A stretch of DNA of 16,676 nucleotides. It comes from CAYVDB01 sp964450705 (GTDB lineage Bacteria > Patescibacteriota > Minisyncoccia > Phycocordibacterales > Zambryskibacteraceae). Numbering within the stretch: the first letter of the stretch is position 1; each line of letters opens with the position of its first letter. The notes beneath the pieces are model-generated. The model worked only from the letters and a program-made list of their open reading frames with translations. It had not been told where the DNA came from and did no database searches. Location: NCBI GenBank assembly GCA_964450705.1, contig CAYVDB010000015.1, positions 1 through 16,676 on the forward strand, in the 5' to 3' direction. Below, one piece after another: positions 5,520-12,823 of this stretch. A program made the translations under genes and the position numbers.

Positions 5520-7979
5520 ATGAAGTCTTATAACCCTAAGAATATAGAGAAGAAACAGCAGAAAGCTTGGGAAAGCAAAAAAATCTATCAAGCCAAGGAT
5601 TCTTCTAAGAAAAAAAATTACTATTGTCTCGTAGAGTTTCCATATCCATCAGGAGACGGTCTTCACGTGGGCCATGTGCGAAGTTATACAGCCCTCGATG
5701 TTCTTGCTCGAAAGAAGAGAATGGAAGGATTTAATGTGCTTTATCCCATGGGATGGGATGCTTTTGGTTTGCCAGCTGAAAACTATGCGATAAAAACAAA
5801 GATTCACCCGAGTATTACTACTAAAAAAAATATACAGAACTTCAAAAAACAGATGAACTCTCTGGGGCTTTCTTTTGATTGGAGTAGAGAGATAAACACA
5901 ACTGATCCCGAATATTATCGTTGGACACAGTGGATATTCTTGCAGTTTCTTAAACACGATTTAGCATATAAAGCTCGAATACCTATTAATTGGTGTCCGA
6001 AAGATAAAATTGGTCTTGCGAACGAAGAAGTTGTTGATGGCAAATGCGAGAGATGCGGAACTTCTGTTGTAAAAAAAGAAAAAGAGCAGTGGATGCTTAG
6101 AATAACAAAATACGCCGACCGCCTGTATAAAGATTTGGATTCTGTTGACTATCTTGAAAAAATAAAACTTCAGCAAAGAAATTGGATTGGAAAAAGTGAA
6201 GGTGCGGAAATCGATTTTGTCCTTACTCAGGGGGGCGATAAGATCACAGTATTTACCACTCGACCAGATACTATTTTTGGAGCTACATATGTAGTTCTTG
6301 CTCCTGAACATAGTTTATTAGAAAAGCTTATTCAGAAAATAGAAAATAAAGAAGAAGTTGAGCGATATGTTCATCTCTCAAAAAACAAAACCGAAATAGA
6401 AAGAGGCGCAGAAAACAAAGAAAAGACGGGGGTGTGTCTTAAGGGTGTAAAAGTTATAAATCCAGCTACTCAAAAAGAGATCCCAGTTTGGGTAGCTGAC
6501 TATGTTCTGGGTGGGTATGGGACGGGGGCTCTTATGGCAGTTCCTGCTCATGATGAAAGAGATTTTGCTTTTGCAAAGAAATATAAATTATCTATAAGAC
6601 GAGTTTTAAATTCCGATACAGATCACGGCAATATCCCACATGAATATAAAAATAGACCAGAAGATTATATCCAACATGCTGATTCCAAGGATTTCTGCTT
6701 TACAGGTGAAGCACCTTTAATGAATTCTGGAATCTTTGATGGGAAACATTCTTCAGAATTAAAGAAGGAAATCACTCAATATTTTAAAGGTAGATGGGTT
6801 ACTAAATTTAAGCTCCGTGATTGGGTTTTTTCTCGTCAGAGATACTGGGGCGAGCCTATTCCTGTAATTCATTGTGAAAAATGTGGGATAGTGCCTGTTC
6901 CTGAAAAAGAACTACCTGTAAAACTTCCAAAAGTAAAGAACTATGAGCCTACCGACACAGGAGAGTCTCCGCTTTCTAACATCTCTTCTTGGGTAAATAC
7001 AAAATGTCCGAAATGTAGAGGTTTTGCAAAAAGAGAAACTGATGTAATGCCAAATTGGGCTGGGTCCTCTTGGTATTTTTTGAGATATATTGACCCCAAA
7101 AATAAAAAGAAATTTGCTGATCCAAAAAAGTTGAAAAAATGGATGGGGGTTGATTGGTACAACGGAGGGATGGAACACACCACCCTGCATCTTCTCTATT
7201 CTCGTTTTTGGACTAAATTTCTTTATGATCATAAGCACGTTCCTGTTGCCGAACCTTATAAGAAAAGGACTTCGCACGGCCTTATTCTTGCTCAAGGAGG
7301 GGAGAAAATGTCTAAATCCAAGGGAAATGTTGTTAACCCTGATAGCGTCATAGAAATGCACGGGGCAGATACTCTCCGGTTATACGAGATGTTTATTGGG
7401 CCATTTGACCAGGCGGTATCTTGGTCTACAGAAGGTATTGTAGGACCGTATCGGTTTATTGAAAAAATATGGCGTATTGCTCAAAATGTTTCTCCTAATA
7501 AAAAAATAGCAAAAGATCCGAACCTAGAGAGTTTACTTCGAAAAACCATACAAAAAGTAGGCTCTGATATTGAAGAGATGAATTTTAATACAGCAGTTTC
7601 TTCTCTAATGATTTTTGCAAACGAATGTGAGAAAAAAGATGTTTCGTATGAGCTTTTTTCAGAATATATGAAACTTCTAGCCCCCTTTATTCCTCATGTG
7701 GCTGATGAAATATGGCATATATGGGGAGGAAAGAGATCAATTCACGAAGAGTCTTGGCCAAAGGCGGAGAAGTTCAAAGATCTTCCTCAGCAGATAAATA
7801 TTGCCATACAGGTTAATGGTAAGGTAAGGGCGAGCCTGTCTGTGTTGCCTGATTCAAGTAAGGAAGATGTAAAAAAAGAGGCATTTGAACTTCCTGAAGT
7901 CAGAAAGTGGCTCGTAGGTAAGGAAATAGTAAAAGAGATCTTCGTTCCTGGGCGGATATTAAACATTGTCATTCGTTAA
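5520..7979 (+). CDS. leuS: Leucyl-tRNA synthetase
   Basis: A class I synthetase that charges tRNA-Leu with leucine in the cytoplasm. The chosen start gives 819 residues, typical of bacterial LeuRS. The frame stays open upstream to 5190, but that part overlaps the previous gene and its terminator and has no family similarity. Visible features are the N-terminal FPYPSGDGLHVGHVRSY with the HIGH-equivalent HVGH (49-52), a CxxD...CxxC zinc-type segment (WCPKDK...GKCERCG), the CP1 editing domain with TTRPDTIFGATYVV and the GTGALMAVPAHDERD motif, a second CxxC/CxxC pair (CEKCG and CPKCRG), the KMSKS loop (596-600), and the anticodon-binding and C-terminal domains ending at VPGRILNIVIR. The editing-site residues look intact. 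The gene is unusually A/T-rich, with AAA favoured for lysine. The identification is certain. Confidence 0.98.
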   Translation: MKSYNPKNIEKKQQKAWESKKIYQAKDSSKKKNYYCLVEFPYPSGDGLHVGHVRSYTALDVLARKKRMEGFNVLYPMGWDAFGLPAENYAIKTKIHPSITTKKNIQNFKKQMNSLGLSFDWSREINTTDPEYYRWTQWIFLQFLKHDLAYKARIPINWCPKDKIGLANEEVVDGKCERCGTSVVKKEKEQWMLRITKYADRLYKDLDSVDYLEKIKLQQRNWIGKSEGAEIDFVLTQGGDKITVFTTRPDTIFGATYVVLAPEHSLLEKLIQKIENKEEVERYVHLSKNKTEIERGAENKEKTGVCLKGVKVINPATQKEIPVWVADYVLGGYGTGALMAVPAHDERDFAFAKKYKLSIRRVLNSDTDHGNIPHEYKNRPEDYIQHADSKDFCFTGEAPLMNSGIFDGKHSSELKKEITQYFKGRWVTKFKLRDWVFSRQRYWGEPIPVIHCEKCGIVPVPEKELPVKLPKVKNYEPTDTGESPLSNISSWVNTKCPKCRGFAKRETDVMPNWAGSSWYFLRYIDPKNKKKFADPKKLKKWMGVDWYNGGMEHTTLHLLYSRFWTKFLYDHKHVPVAEPYKKRTSHGLILAQGGEKMSKSKGNVVNPDSVIEMHGADTLRLYEMFIGPFDQAVSWSTEGIVGPYRFIEKIWRIAQNVSPNKKIAKDPNLESLLRKTIQKVGSDIEEMNFNTAVSSLMIFANECEKKDVSYELFSEYMKLLAPFIPHVADEIWHIWGGKRSIHEESWPKAEKFKDLPQQINIAIQVNGKVRASLSVLPDSSKEDVKKEAFELPEVRKWLVGKEIVKEIFVPGRILNIVIR

Positions 7980-8008
7980 TATTGACAGGACACTTGACTA
8001 ATTTTCGC

Positions 8009-8014
8009 TATAAT
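8009..8014 (+). promoter_or_regulatory. -10 element of the sigma4/HARE-HTH gene
   Basis: A consensus TATAAT at 8009-8014 predicts a leader of about 54 bases before the ATG at 8075. Upstream are TTGACA (7982-7987, spacer 21) and TTGACT (7994-7999, spacer 9). Neither has normal spacing, so the -35 assignment is open. There is no Shine-Dalgarno sequence before the ATG. Confidence 0.55.
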
Positions 8015-8074
8015 GATAAAAACAATCCCACATATATACCATTTATTCAATAGTTTAGAAGCCCCCATCACCCT

Positions 8075-9118
8075 ATGAGTGACCAAAAGACCATAAAATT
8101 TAAGCCAAAGCAAGTTACCAAACGGCTTCTTGGAGTTTTGAGTGACCGAGCGCGAGATGTAATGACGCGACGGTATGGTCTTGATGAAAGTGGCAAACGA
8201 ATGACTCTCGAAAGTATTGGTAAGAAGTACGGTATTACACGAGAACGAGTCCGTCAGATAGAAAACCACTCTGTTACTGCTATACGTAAATCTAAAGAAT
8301 ACGCAAAAGAAAAAACTTCATTTGATGAATTGCGTGATTATGTGAACTCCCTTGGTGGAATTATCTCAGAAGAAGACTTACTTCTTCATATGAGTAAAGA
8401 TAAGAGTCTTCAGAACCACATTCACTTTATGCTTGTTGTTGGTGAAGATTTCACAAAAGAGAAAGAGGATGACGATTTTCGTCATCGATGGCATGTAGAT
8501 AAACAGCTCGCTGAAAAAATCCATACTTCACTAAAGAAACTCTATACAAACTTAAATGATGATGAGCTCGTTGCAGAAGGTGACATGATCGATAATTTTC
8601 TTGAATATGTCGAAGATGTAAACGAGAAATACAAGAGTGAAGAAATTATTAAACGGTGGTTGTCACTTTCTCGAAGAATAGATAAGAATCCGCTTGGAGA
8701 ATGGGGTAAATCTGATTCTGCAAACGTTAACGCTAAAGGCATGCGAGATTATGCTTTTCTGGTTATTAGAAAGCATGGATCGCCGATTCATTTTAAAGAA
8801 GTTGCTAAGGCGATTACTCAATATTTCAATAAAAAAGCTCACGTTGCGACAACCCACAATGAGCTAATTAAGGATCCGCGATTTGTTCTTGTTGGGCGTG
8901 GATTGTACGCACTTGCTGAATGGGGGTATTTGTCTGGCGTAGTAAAAGATGTGATAAAAAAGATTCTTGAAAAGAATGGCCCTCTTACTAAGGAAAAGAT
9001 TGTGGAGAAAGTTTTAAAGGAGCGTTATGTAAAGGAAAATACTATTGTGGTTAACCTTCAAAATCCAAAATATTTCTCAAGGGATAAGGAAGGCAAGTAC
9101 CATATTGTAGAAGAATAA
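8075..9118 (+). CDS. Transcription regulator: sigma-70 region 4 plus HARE-HTH domains
   Basis: A 347-residue DNA-binding protein. Residues about 18-75 are a textbook sigma-70 region 4: LSDRARDVMTRRYGL, then TLESIGKKYGITRERVRQIENHSVTAIRK, the helix-turn-helix that contacts -35 boxes. No region 2 or 3 is present, so it cannot be an ordinary sigma factor. Residues 83-200 are a charged helical linker. Residues about 222-285 (MRDYAFLVIRKHGSPIHFKEVAKAI, ending in GRGLYALAEWG) form a HARE-HTH winged helix, the domain of the RNA polymerase delta subunit RpoE in Firmicutes. Residues about 286-345 look like a second, similar winged helix (VVKDVIKKILEKNGPLTKEKIVEKV). The protein probably binds RNA polymerase and promoter DNA, but whether it activates or represses is unknown. 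It is a single gene with its own promoter and terminator. Confidence 0.85.
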   Translation: MSDQKTIKFKPKQVTKRLLGVLSDRARDVMTRRYGLDESGKRMTLESIGKKYGITRERVRQIENHSVTAIRKSKEYAKEKTSFDELRDYVNSLGGIISEEDLLLHMSKDKSLQNHIHFMLVVGEDFTKEKEDDDFRHRWHVDKQLAEKIHTSLKKLYTNLNDDELVAEGDMIDNFLEYVEDVNEKYKSEEIIKRWLSLSRRIDKNPLGEWGKSDSANVNAKGMRDYAFLVIRKHGSPIHFKEVAKAITQYFNKKAHVATTHNELIKDPRFVLVGRGLYALAEWGYLSGVVKDVIKKILEKNGPLTKEKIVEKVLKERYVKENTIVVNLQNPKYFSRDKEGKYHIVEE

Positions 9119-9144
9119 CAAAACGCCCTGAAAGGGGCGTTTTG
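9119..9144 (+). terminator. Rho-independent terminator after the sigma4/HARE-HTH gene
   Basis: A 10-bp stem (9119-9128 with 9135-9144) starts right after the stop codon. A T-G pair closes a GAAA tetraloop. The TTTT of the downstream arm gives the T tract. Its 3' end overlaps the likely -35 box of the next gene. Confidence 0.9.
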
Positions 9145-9169
9145 CGAGTACGTAAATATTCGATAGAAT
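9142..9169 (+). promoter_or_regulatory. Promoter of the T4SS-module gene, leaderless
   Basis: TTGCGA at 9142-9147, a 16-base spacer and TAGAAT at 9164-9169 are followed by the ATG after 7 bases, so transcription would begin at or one base before the start codon. The -35 box overlaps the preceding terminator. Confidence 0.6.
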
Positions 9170-9176
9170 AATAAAG

Positions 9177-10412
9177 ATGTTTGAAAGATTTTTTTCTTTA
9201 TTCCAGAGCGAAGTATTTATTCGAGCGTGGGGTATATTTTGGGACTTCACCCCAGTCTGGCTTCCGCTCATTCTTTTGTCTATATTTTTGAGCAATTGGC
9301 TTCGATATGTTCGGACAAAGCATATTACTGAACAAGGCTCAGTTCTTCTAGAGCTCAAGCTTCCTAAAGAAGTAAATAAATCTCCTGCAGCCATGGAGAT
9401 TATTCTACAAGCGCTTTCTCAGCCGTCGGTGGGGACTTTCATTGATGTCTTTATTAAGGGAAGAGTTCGCCCGTGGTTTTCCTTAGAACTTGTATCTATA
9501 AACGGAGAAGTTCGTTTCTTTATTTGGAGTCAGAAAAAGTTTAAAAATGTAATTGAATCACAAATTTATTCTCAGTTTCCTTTAGTTGAGATATTTGAAG
9601 TAGAAGATTACGCACTTAAAGTGCCTTTTGATCCAGAGGTTTTCGGCTACTGGGGTATGCAACTAAAACTTAACAAGGCAGATGTTTATCCAATAAAAAC
9701 GTATGTGGACTACGGATTAAATGAAAATCCAAAAGAAGAGTTTAAAATTGATCCAATAACTCCTGTGCTCGAGTTTCTCGGGTCTCTTCGTAATGGGGAA
9801 CAAGCTTGGATCCAAATTCTTATACAAGCCCACAGAGAAGAAACTATAAAAGATGGTCGGCTACAAAAGAAACCAGATTGGAAAGGCCAGGCTAAAAAGG
9901 AGATTGAGAAGGTGTTAAGTGAATCTCCTGTAAAACCCGAAGAGGGCAAATCCCCAAACCTTACTGGTGCAACCGAAATCCAGAAAGAGACTATTAACGC
10001 GATACAAAGGAATCTTTCTAAAATAGCTTTCGATACTATGATCCGCGGTATCTATCTTGCTCGTAAAGATGCTTTTAATCCAGTTAGTATTACCGGCCTT
10101 ACTGGATCTTGGAAGCAGTATAGTTCAGGAAATCTAAATGGTTTTCGCCCTGATTTTACCACTGGGTATGATTATCCATGGCAGGATTTTAAAGGAAGAC
10201 GAGCAAATGAAGGTAAGAAAAAGTTACTTGATGCTTATAAGCGGCGTTCTTTTTTTCAGGCCCCGTACAAGTTTTTTCACGGCAAGCCTTTTGTTCTTAC
10301 TACCGAAGAACTTGCGACGATATTTCATTTCCCTGGCGAGGTTGCTTCAACGCCTACATTTACGAGAATTGTTTCCAAAAAAGCAGAACCTCCTGCAAAC
10401 TTACCAATTTAA
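9177..10412 (+). CDS. Membrane-anchored protein resembling the N-terminal module of CPR T4SS/HerA-like ATPases, ATPase part absent
   Basis: A 411-residue protein with one membrane helix near the N-terminus (about 22-43) followed by a basic stretch (RYVRTKH), so most of it should lie in the cytoplasm. The soluble part begins ITEQGSVLLELKLPKEVNKSPAAMEIILQAL and ends with TTEELATIFHFPGEVASTP, then KKAEPPANLPI. From general knowledge of Patescibacteria proteins, this block normally precedes, fused or as the adjacent gene, a DUF87/VirB4/TraD-like ATPase; the 'ELAtifHfP ... pP.nLP' stretch is the hinge just before the P-loop domain. Here the protein stops at NLPI, and no Walker motifs follow in any frame before mltG begins 3 bases later. 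It therefore probably works with an ATPase encoded elsewhere. The family name is inferred from motif memory and not verified. Confidence 0.6.
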   Translation: MFERFFSLFQSEVFIRAWGIFWDFTPVWLPLILLSIFLSNWLRYVRTKHITEQGSVLLELKLPKEVNKSPAAMEIILQALSQPSVGTFIDVFIKGRVRPWFSLELVSINGEVRFFIWSQKKFKNVIESQIYSQFPLVEIFEVEDYALKVPFDPEVFGYWGMQLKLNKADVYPIKTYVDYGLNENPKEEFKIDPITPVLEFLGSLRNGEQAWIQILIQAHREETIKDGRLQKKPDWKGQAKKEIEKVLSESPVKPEEGKSPNLTGATEIQKETINAIQRNLSKIAFDTMIRGIYLARKDAFNPVSITGLTGSWKQYSSGNLNGFRPDFTTGYDYPWQDFKGRRANEGKKKLLDAYKRRSFFQAPYKFFHGKPFVLTTEELATIFHFPGEVASTPTFTRIVSKKAEPPANLPI

Positions 10413-10415
10413 TCT

Positions 10416-11417
10416 ATGTTAGAGGTCCGGTCTTTCTTTCTTAAATATCGGTTACTGTTATCTCGTTTGTCACAAAAGAACCAATATTTTTTAGTTGGAG
10501 TTCTCTTTTTTATTTGTTTTTTATCTTATTGGATTTTCTTTTGGTCTGCCCCTCGACCCTTCCCGCACTATTCGACAATTCATATAGAAGAAGGAATTGG
10601 TTTGTCGGAGACGGCGCATATTTTGAGAGAAAGAGGGGTAGTTCGCTCAGAGTTTTGGTTTAAAATCGTAACCGTAATACTTCATGGTTCTCGCTCGATA
10701 CATGCAGGAGATTATTATTTTAATGATCGCGAAAACTTATTTACTATTGCTCGCAGACTTTCTCAAGGTGAGTATGGTCTTGTCCCACTTAGAATTACTA
10801 TCCCCGAAGGCTTGTCGGTATTTCAGATTGCGCCTATCTTGAAAGAAAAGTTGTCTCTTTTTGATGAACAAGAATTTATTGAAAAGGCTCCAGAAGGATA
10901 CTTATTCCCTGATACTTACTTTTTTCTCCCCAATGCTCATGCTGAAACAATTATTTCTAGAATGCAAAAAAATTTTGATGAAAAAACAGAAGATTTAAAA
11001 AATGAAATTGGGAGCACAACACTTTCTTTCAAAGAAATCGTAATTCTCGCTTCAATTCTTGAAGAAGAGGCCATTTATGAAAAAGACAAAAAAAAGATAG
11101 CAGGAGTTTTGATGAATAGACTAAAAATAGATATGCCTCTTCAAGTAGACGCAACATTTTCCTATTATGTGAATGGTAAAGGAACATATTCGCTTTCTCG
11201 CGATGATCTTAAAGATGATTCTCCTTACAATACCTATACCAACAAAGGGTTACCGCCAGGTCCGATCGCAAATCCCGGCCTTGTTGCTATTCGTGCTGCT
11301 CTTTATCCGGAAGCAACAGATGCCCTGTACTTCCTGTCTGATTTAAGTGGAACAATCTATTATGCAAAAGATTTCGAAGGCCATCAGAGGAATAGGGAGC
11401 TTTACTTGCGAAAGTAA
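10416..11417 (+). CDS. mltG: Endolytic murein transglycosylase MltG (YceG-like)
   Basis: MltG is a membrane-bound lytic transglycosylase that cuts nascent peptidoglycan strands. The protein has 333 residues with one N-terminal membrane anchor (about 25-43), a LysM-like subdomain (about 53-125) and the YceG catalytic domain. Signatures include IPEGLSVFQIAPIL (129-142), EGYLFPDTYFF (160-170), the catalytic block EIVILASILEEEA (207-219) whose SILE Glu216 corresponds to the essential Glu of E. coli MltG, VLMNRLKIDMPLQVDATFSY (231-250), SPYNTYTNKGLPPGPIANPG (269-288) and the C-terminal YFAKDFEGH-like ending YYAKDFEGHQRN. It follows the previous gene by 3 bases with no Shine-Dalgarno sequence, so the two are probably one transcript. 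The identification is firm. Confidence 0.96.
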   Translation: MLEVRSFFLKYRLLLSRLSQKNQYFLVGVLFFICFLSYWIFFWSAPRPFPHYSTIHIEEGIGLSETAHILRERGVVRSEFWFKIVTVILHGSRSIHAGDYYFNDRENLFTIARRLSQGEYGLVPLRITIPEGLSVFQIAPILKEKLSLFDEQEFIEKAPEGYLFPDTYFFLPNAHAETIISRMQKNFDEKTEDLKNEIGSTTLSFKEIVILASILEEEAIYEKDKKKIAGVLMNRLKIDMPLQVDATFSYYVNGKGTYSLSRDDLKDDSPYNTYTNKGLPPGPIANPGLVAIRAALYPEATDALYFLSDLSGTIYYAKDFEGHQRNRELYLRK

Positions 11418-11434
11418 TTTATTCGTGGTATTAT
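11406..11434 (+). promoter_or_regulatory. Promoter of the 56-residue membrane protein gene
   Basis: TTGCGA (11406-11411), inside the last codons of mltG, is separated by exactly 17 bases from TATTAT (11429-11434), preceded by TGG. Transcription would start near 11441, leaving a leader of about 36 bases. Confidence 0.65.
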
Positions 11435-11476
11435 TCAGGTAGTAGCAGAGTACTTTCTTCTTCTGGAGACAAAATC

Positions 11477-11647
11477 ATGACTTCGGGCGCTGTGGGGTTC
11501 TTGATTTTCGGAAGCGGGTTCTTTGGTTTGTTAAGAGAACTCAATCTTCATGGTTTTACGTGTTTTTGGGTTCTGATGAATTACCTCTGGATTGCGGTGC
11601 TCGGCGGTGTTATCTTGATGTTTCGGCGCAAGCCACGTCTTTCTTGA
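11477..11647 (+). CDS. Small two-helix membrane protein, 56 residues
   Basis: An ATG at 11477 opens 56 codons ending in TGA (11645-11647). A GGAG Shine-Dalgarno sequence lies at 11465-11468, 8 bases upstream. The protein has two hydrophobic segments, SGAVGFLIFGSGFFGLL (3-19) and FWVLMNYLWIAVLGGVILMF (30-49), joined by RELNLHGFTC and ending in a basic tail (RRKPRLS), which predicts a hairpin with the C-terminus in the cytoplasm. The 'G.lliG.ffLL..l.l ... lWi.llGg.lllrRr' rhythm resembles the LiaI/LiaF-type transmembrane repeat, but this is a weak likeness. A promoter, a Shine-Dalgarno sequence and a terminator surround it closely, strong support for a real single gene despite its length. Base composition is more GC-rich than the flanking mltG and mnmA. 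Function is unknown. Confidence 0.7.
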   Translation: MTSGAVGFLIFGSGFFGLLRELNLHGFTCFWVLMNYLWIAVLGGVILMFRRKPRLS

Positions 11648-11671
11648 ATGACCCTCTCCAGGGGTCATTTT
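11647..11671 (+). terminator. Rho-independent terminator after the 56-residue gene
   Basis: An 8-bp stem (11647-11654 with 11662-11669) with a 7-base loop is followed by a T-rich stretch. The final base of the TGA stop is the first base of the stem. Confidence 0.8.
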
Positions 11672-11695
11672 CTATAAATATGTTAGAGTAGCCTC

Positions 11696-12778
11696 GTGAA
11701 AAAGACCAAAGGTAGAGTTTTTGTTGGGCTCTCTGGCGGAGTTGATAGCTCCGTTTCTTTAGCTTTACTAAAGAAGGAAGGCTATGAGGTTACTGGGGTT
11801 TTTATTAAATCTTGGCATCCAGATTGGTTTCCTTGTGACTGGAAGAGTGATCGGAGAGATGCGATGAGGGTCTGCGCTCTTTTAGATGTTCCATTCATAA
11901 CTCTTGATTTAGAAAAAGAATATAAAAAGTCAGTTGTTGATTACATGATTAAGGAGTATAAGCAAGGCAGAACTCCTAATCCAGATGTGATGTGTAATAA
12001 GGAGATTAAGTTTGGTGCTTTTCTTTCTTTTGCGAAGAGAAAAGGAGCCCAATTTATTGCAACAGGTCATTACGCACAAGTAAAAGTTCTTAGTCGAAAT
12101 AATTTCTCTCTTGTAAAAAGTCTTGATAAGGAAAAAGATCAGACATATTTTTTGTGGACCTTATCTAATCAGGTCTTACAAAATGTCTTGTTCCCAGTGG
12201 GTCATTTAAGAAAAAATCAGGTTCGTGTATTAGCTAAGAAATTCAAACTACCGACCGCTGAAAAAAAAGATAGCCAAGGGCTCTGTTTTATAGGCAAAGT
12301 CGATATGAAGGATTTTCTCTCTCATTTTACAAAAGCTAAAAAGGGAGCGGTCCTTGATTCTCATGGAAAGAAAATAGGGCATCATCCTGGAGCTCTTTTT
12401 TTTACCATTGGGCAACGGCACGGTTTTACTGTCAGAAACCATAAAGAGGCATCGCTTCCTCTGTACGTAGTTTCAAAAGATATAGAAAAAAATACCATCA
12501 CAGTATCTTCTCTGCCAAAGGAAGATAAGGAAATTTTTGGAGTTAGTTCCTTTTTTCTTTCCGAAACACAATGGAATACTGAGATTTTTGAGGTGTCTCG
12601 TTCTTATTTTGCTCGCGCGCGTTATCGGCAAAAATTGTTTCCTATTGAGATAACGAAAGAAGGCGGTCGTTTTAGAGTAATACTTAAAGATAAAATGATG
12701 AACCTTTCTCCGGGCCAATCTCTTGTTGTGTATGATAAAGAACGCTGTATTGGTGGAGGGATTATTGAGATTTCGTAG
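11696..12778 (+). CDS. mnmA: tRNA-specific 2-thiouridylase MnmA
   Basis: MnmA uses ATP and persulfide sulfur to make 2-thiouridine at position 34 of tRNA-Lys, -Glu and -Gln. The protein has 360 residues, typical of the family. The GTG at 11696 directly precedes the first conserved strand (GRVFVGLSGGVDSSVSL) with the PP-loop SGGVDSS (13-19). Other marks are GRTPNPDVMCNKEIKFG (91-107) with catalytic Cys100, ATGHYAQ (122-128), KDQTYFLW (147-154) and SQGLCFIGKVDMKDFL (193-208) with catalytic Cys197, followed by the C-terminal beta-barrel with ALFFTIGQRHG. Both catalytic cysteines are present, so the enzyme should be active with a sulfur carrier. No Shine-Dalgarno sequence is seen; a weak TATGTT (11679-11684) 11 bases upstream could serve as a -10 box. 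The identification is certain. Confidence 0.97.
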   Translation: MKKTKGRVFVGLSGGVDSSVSLALLKKEGYEVTGVFIKSWHPDWFPCDWKSDRRDAMRVCALLDVPFITLDLEKEYKKSVVDYMIKEYKQGRTPNPDVMCNKEIKFGAFLSFAKRKGAQFIATGHYAQVKVLSRNNFSLVKSLDKEKDQTYFLWTLSNQVLQNVLFPVGHLRKNQVRVLAKKFKLPTAEKKDSQGLCFIGKVDMKDFLSHFTKAKKGAVLDSHGKKIGHHPGALFFTIGQRHGFTVRNHKEASLPLYVVSKDIEKNTITVSSLPKEDKEIFGVSSFFLSETQWNTEIFEVSRSYFARARYRQKLFPIEITKEGGRFRVILKDKMMNLSPGQSLVVYDKERCIGGGIIEIS

Positions 12779-12785
12779 GCATACT

Positions 12786-12814
12786 TTGCGGTCGTTTCTG
12801 TTACACCGTATACT
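12786..12814 (+). promoter_or_regulatory. Promoter of the nuclease/glycosylase operon
   Basis: TTGCGG (12786-12791), a 17-base spacer and TATACT (12809-12814) are followed by the ATG after 9 bases, so the message would be leaderless or carry 1-3 extra bases. It serves the three genes from 12824 to 15086. Confidence 0.7.
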
Positions 12815-12823
12815 TGTCTTTAT

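Noticed and set aside
9177..10412. Idea that this gene is a frameshifted or truncated ATPase pseudogene
   Set aside because: The next 1 kb encodes a complete mltG with no P-loop or Walker B remnants in any frame, so the short form is a clean gene end and not decay within this window.
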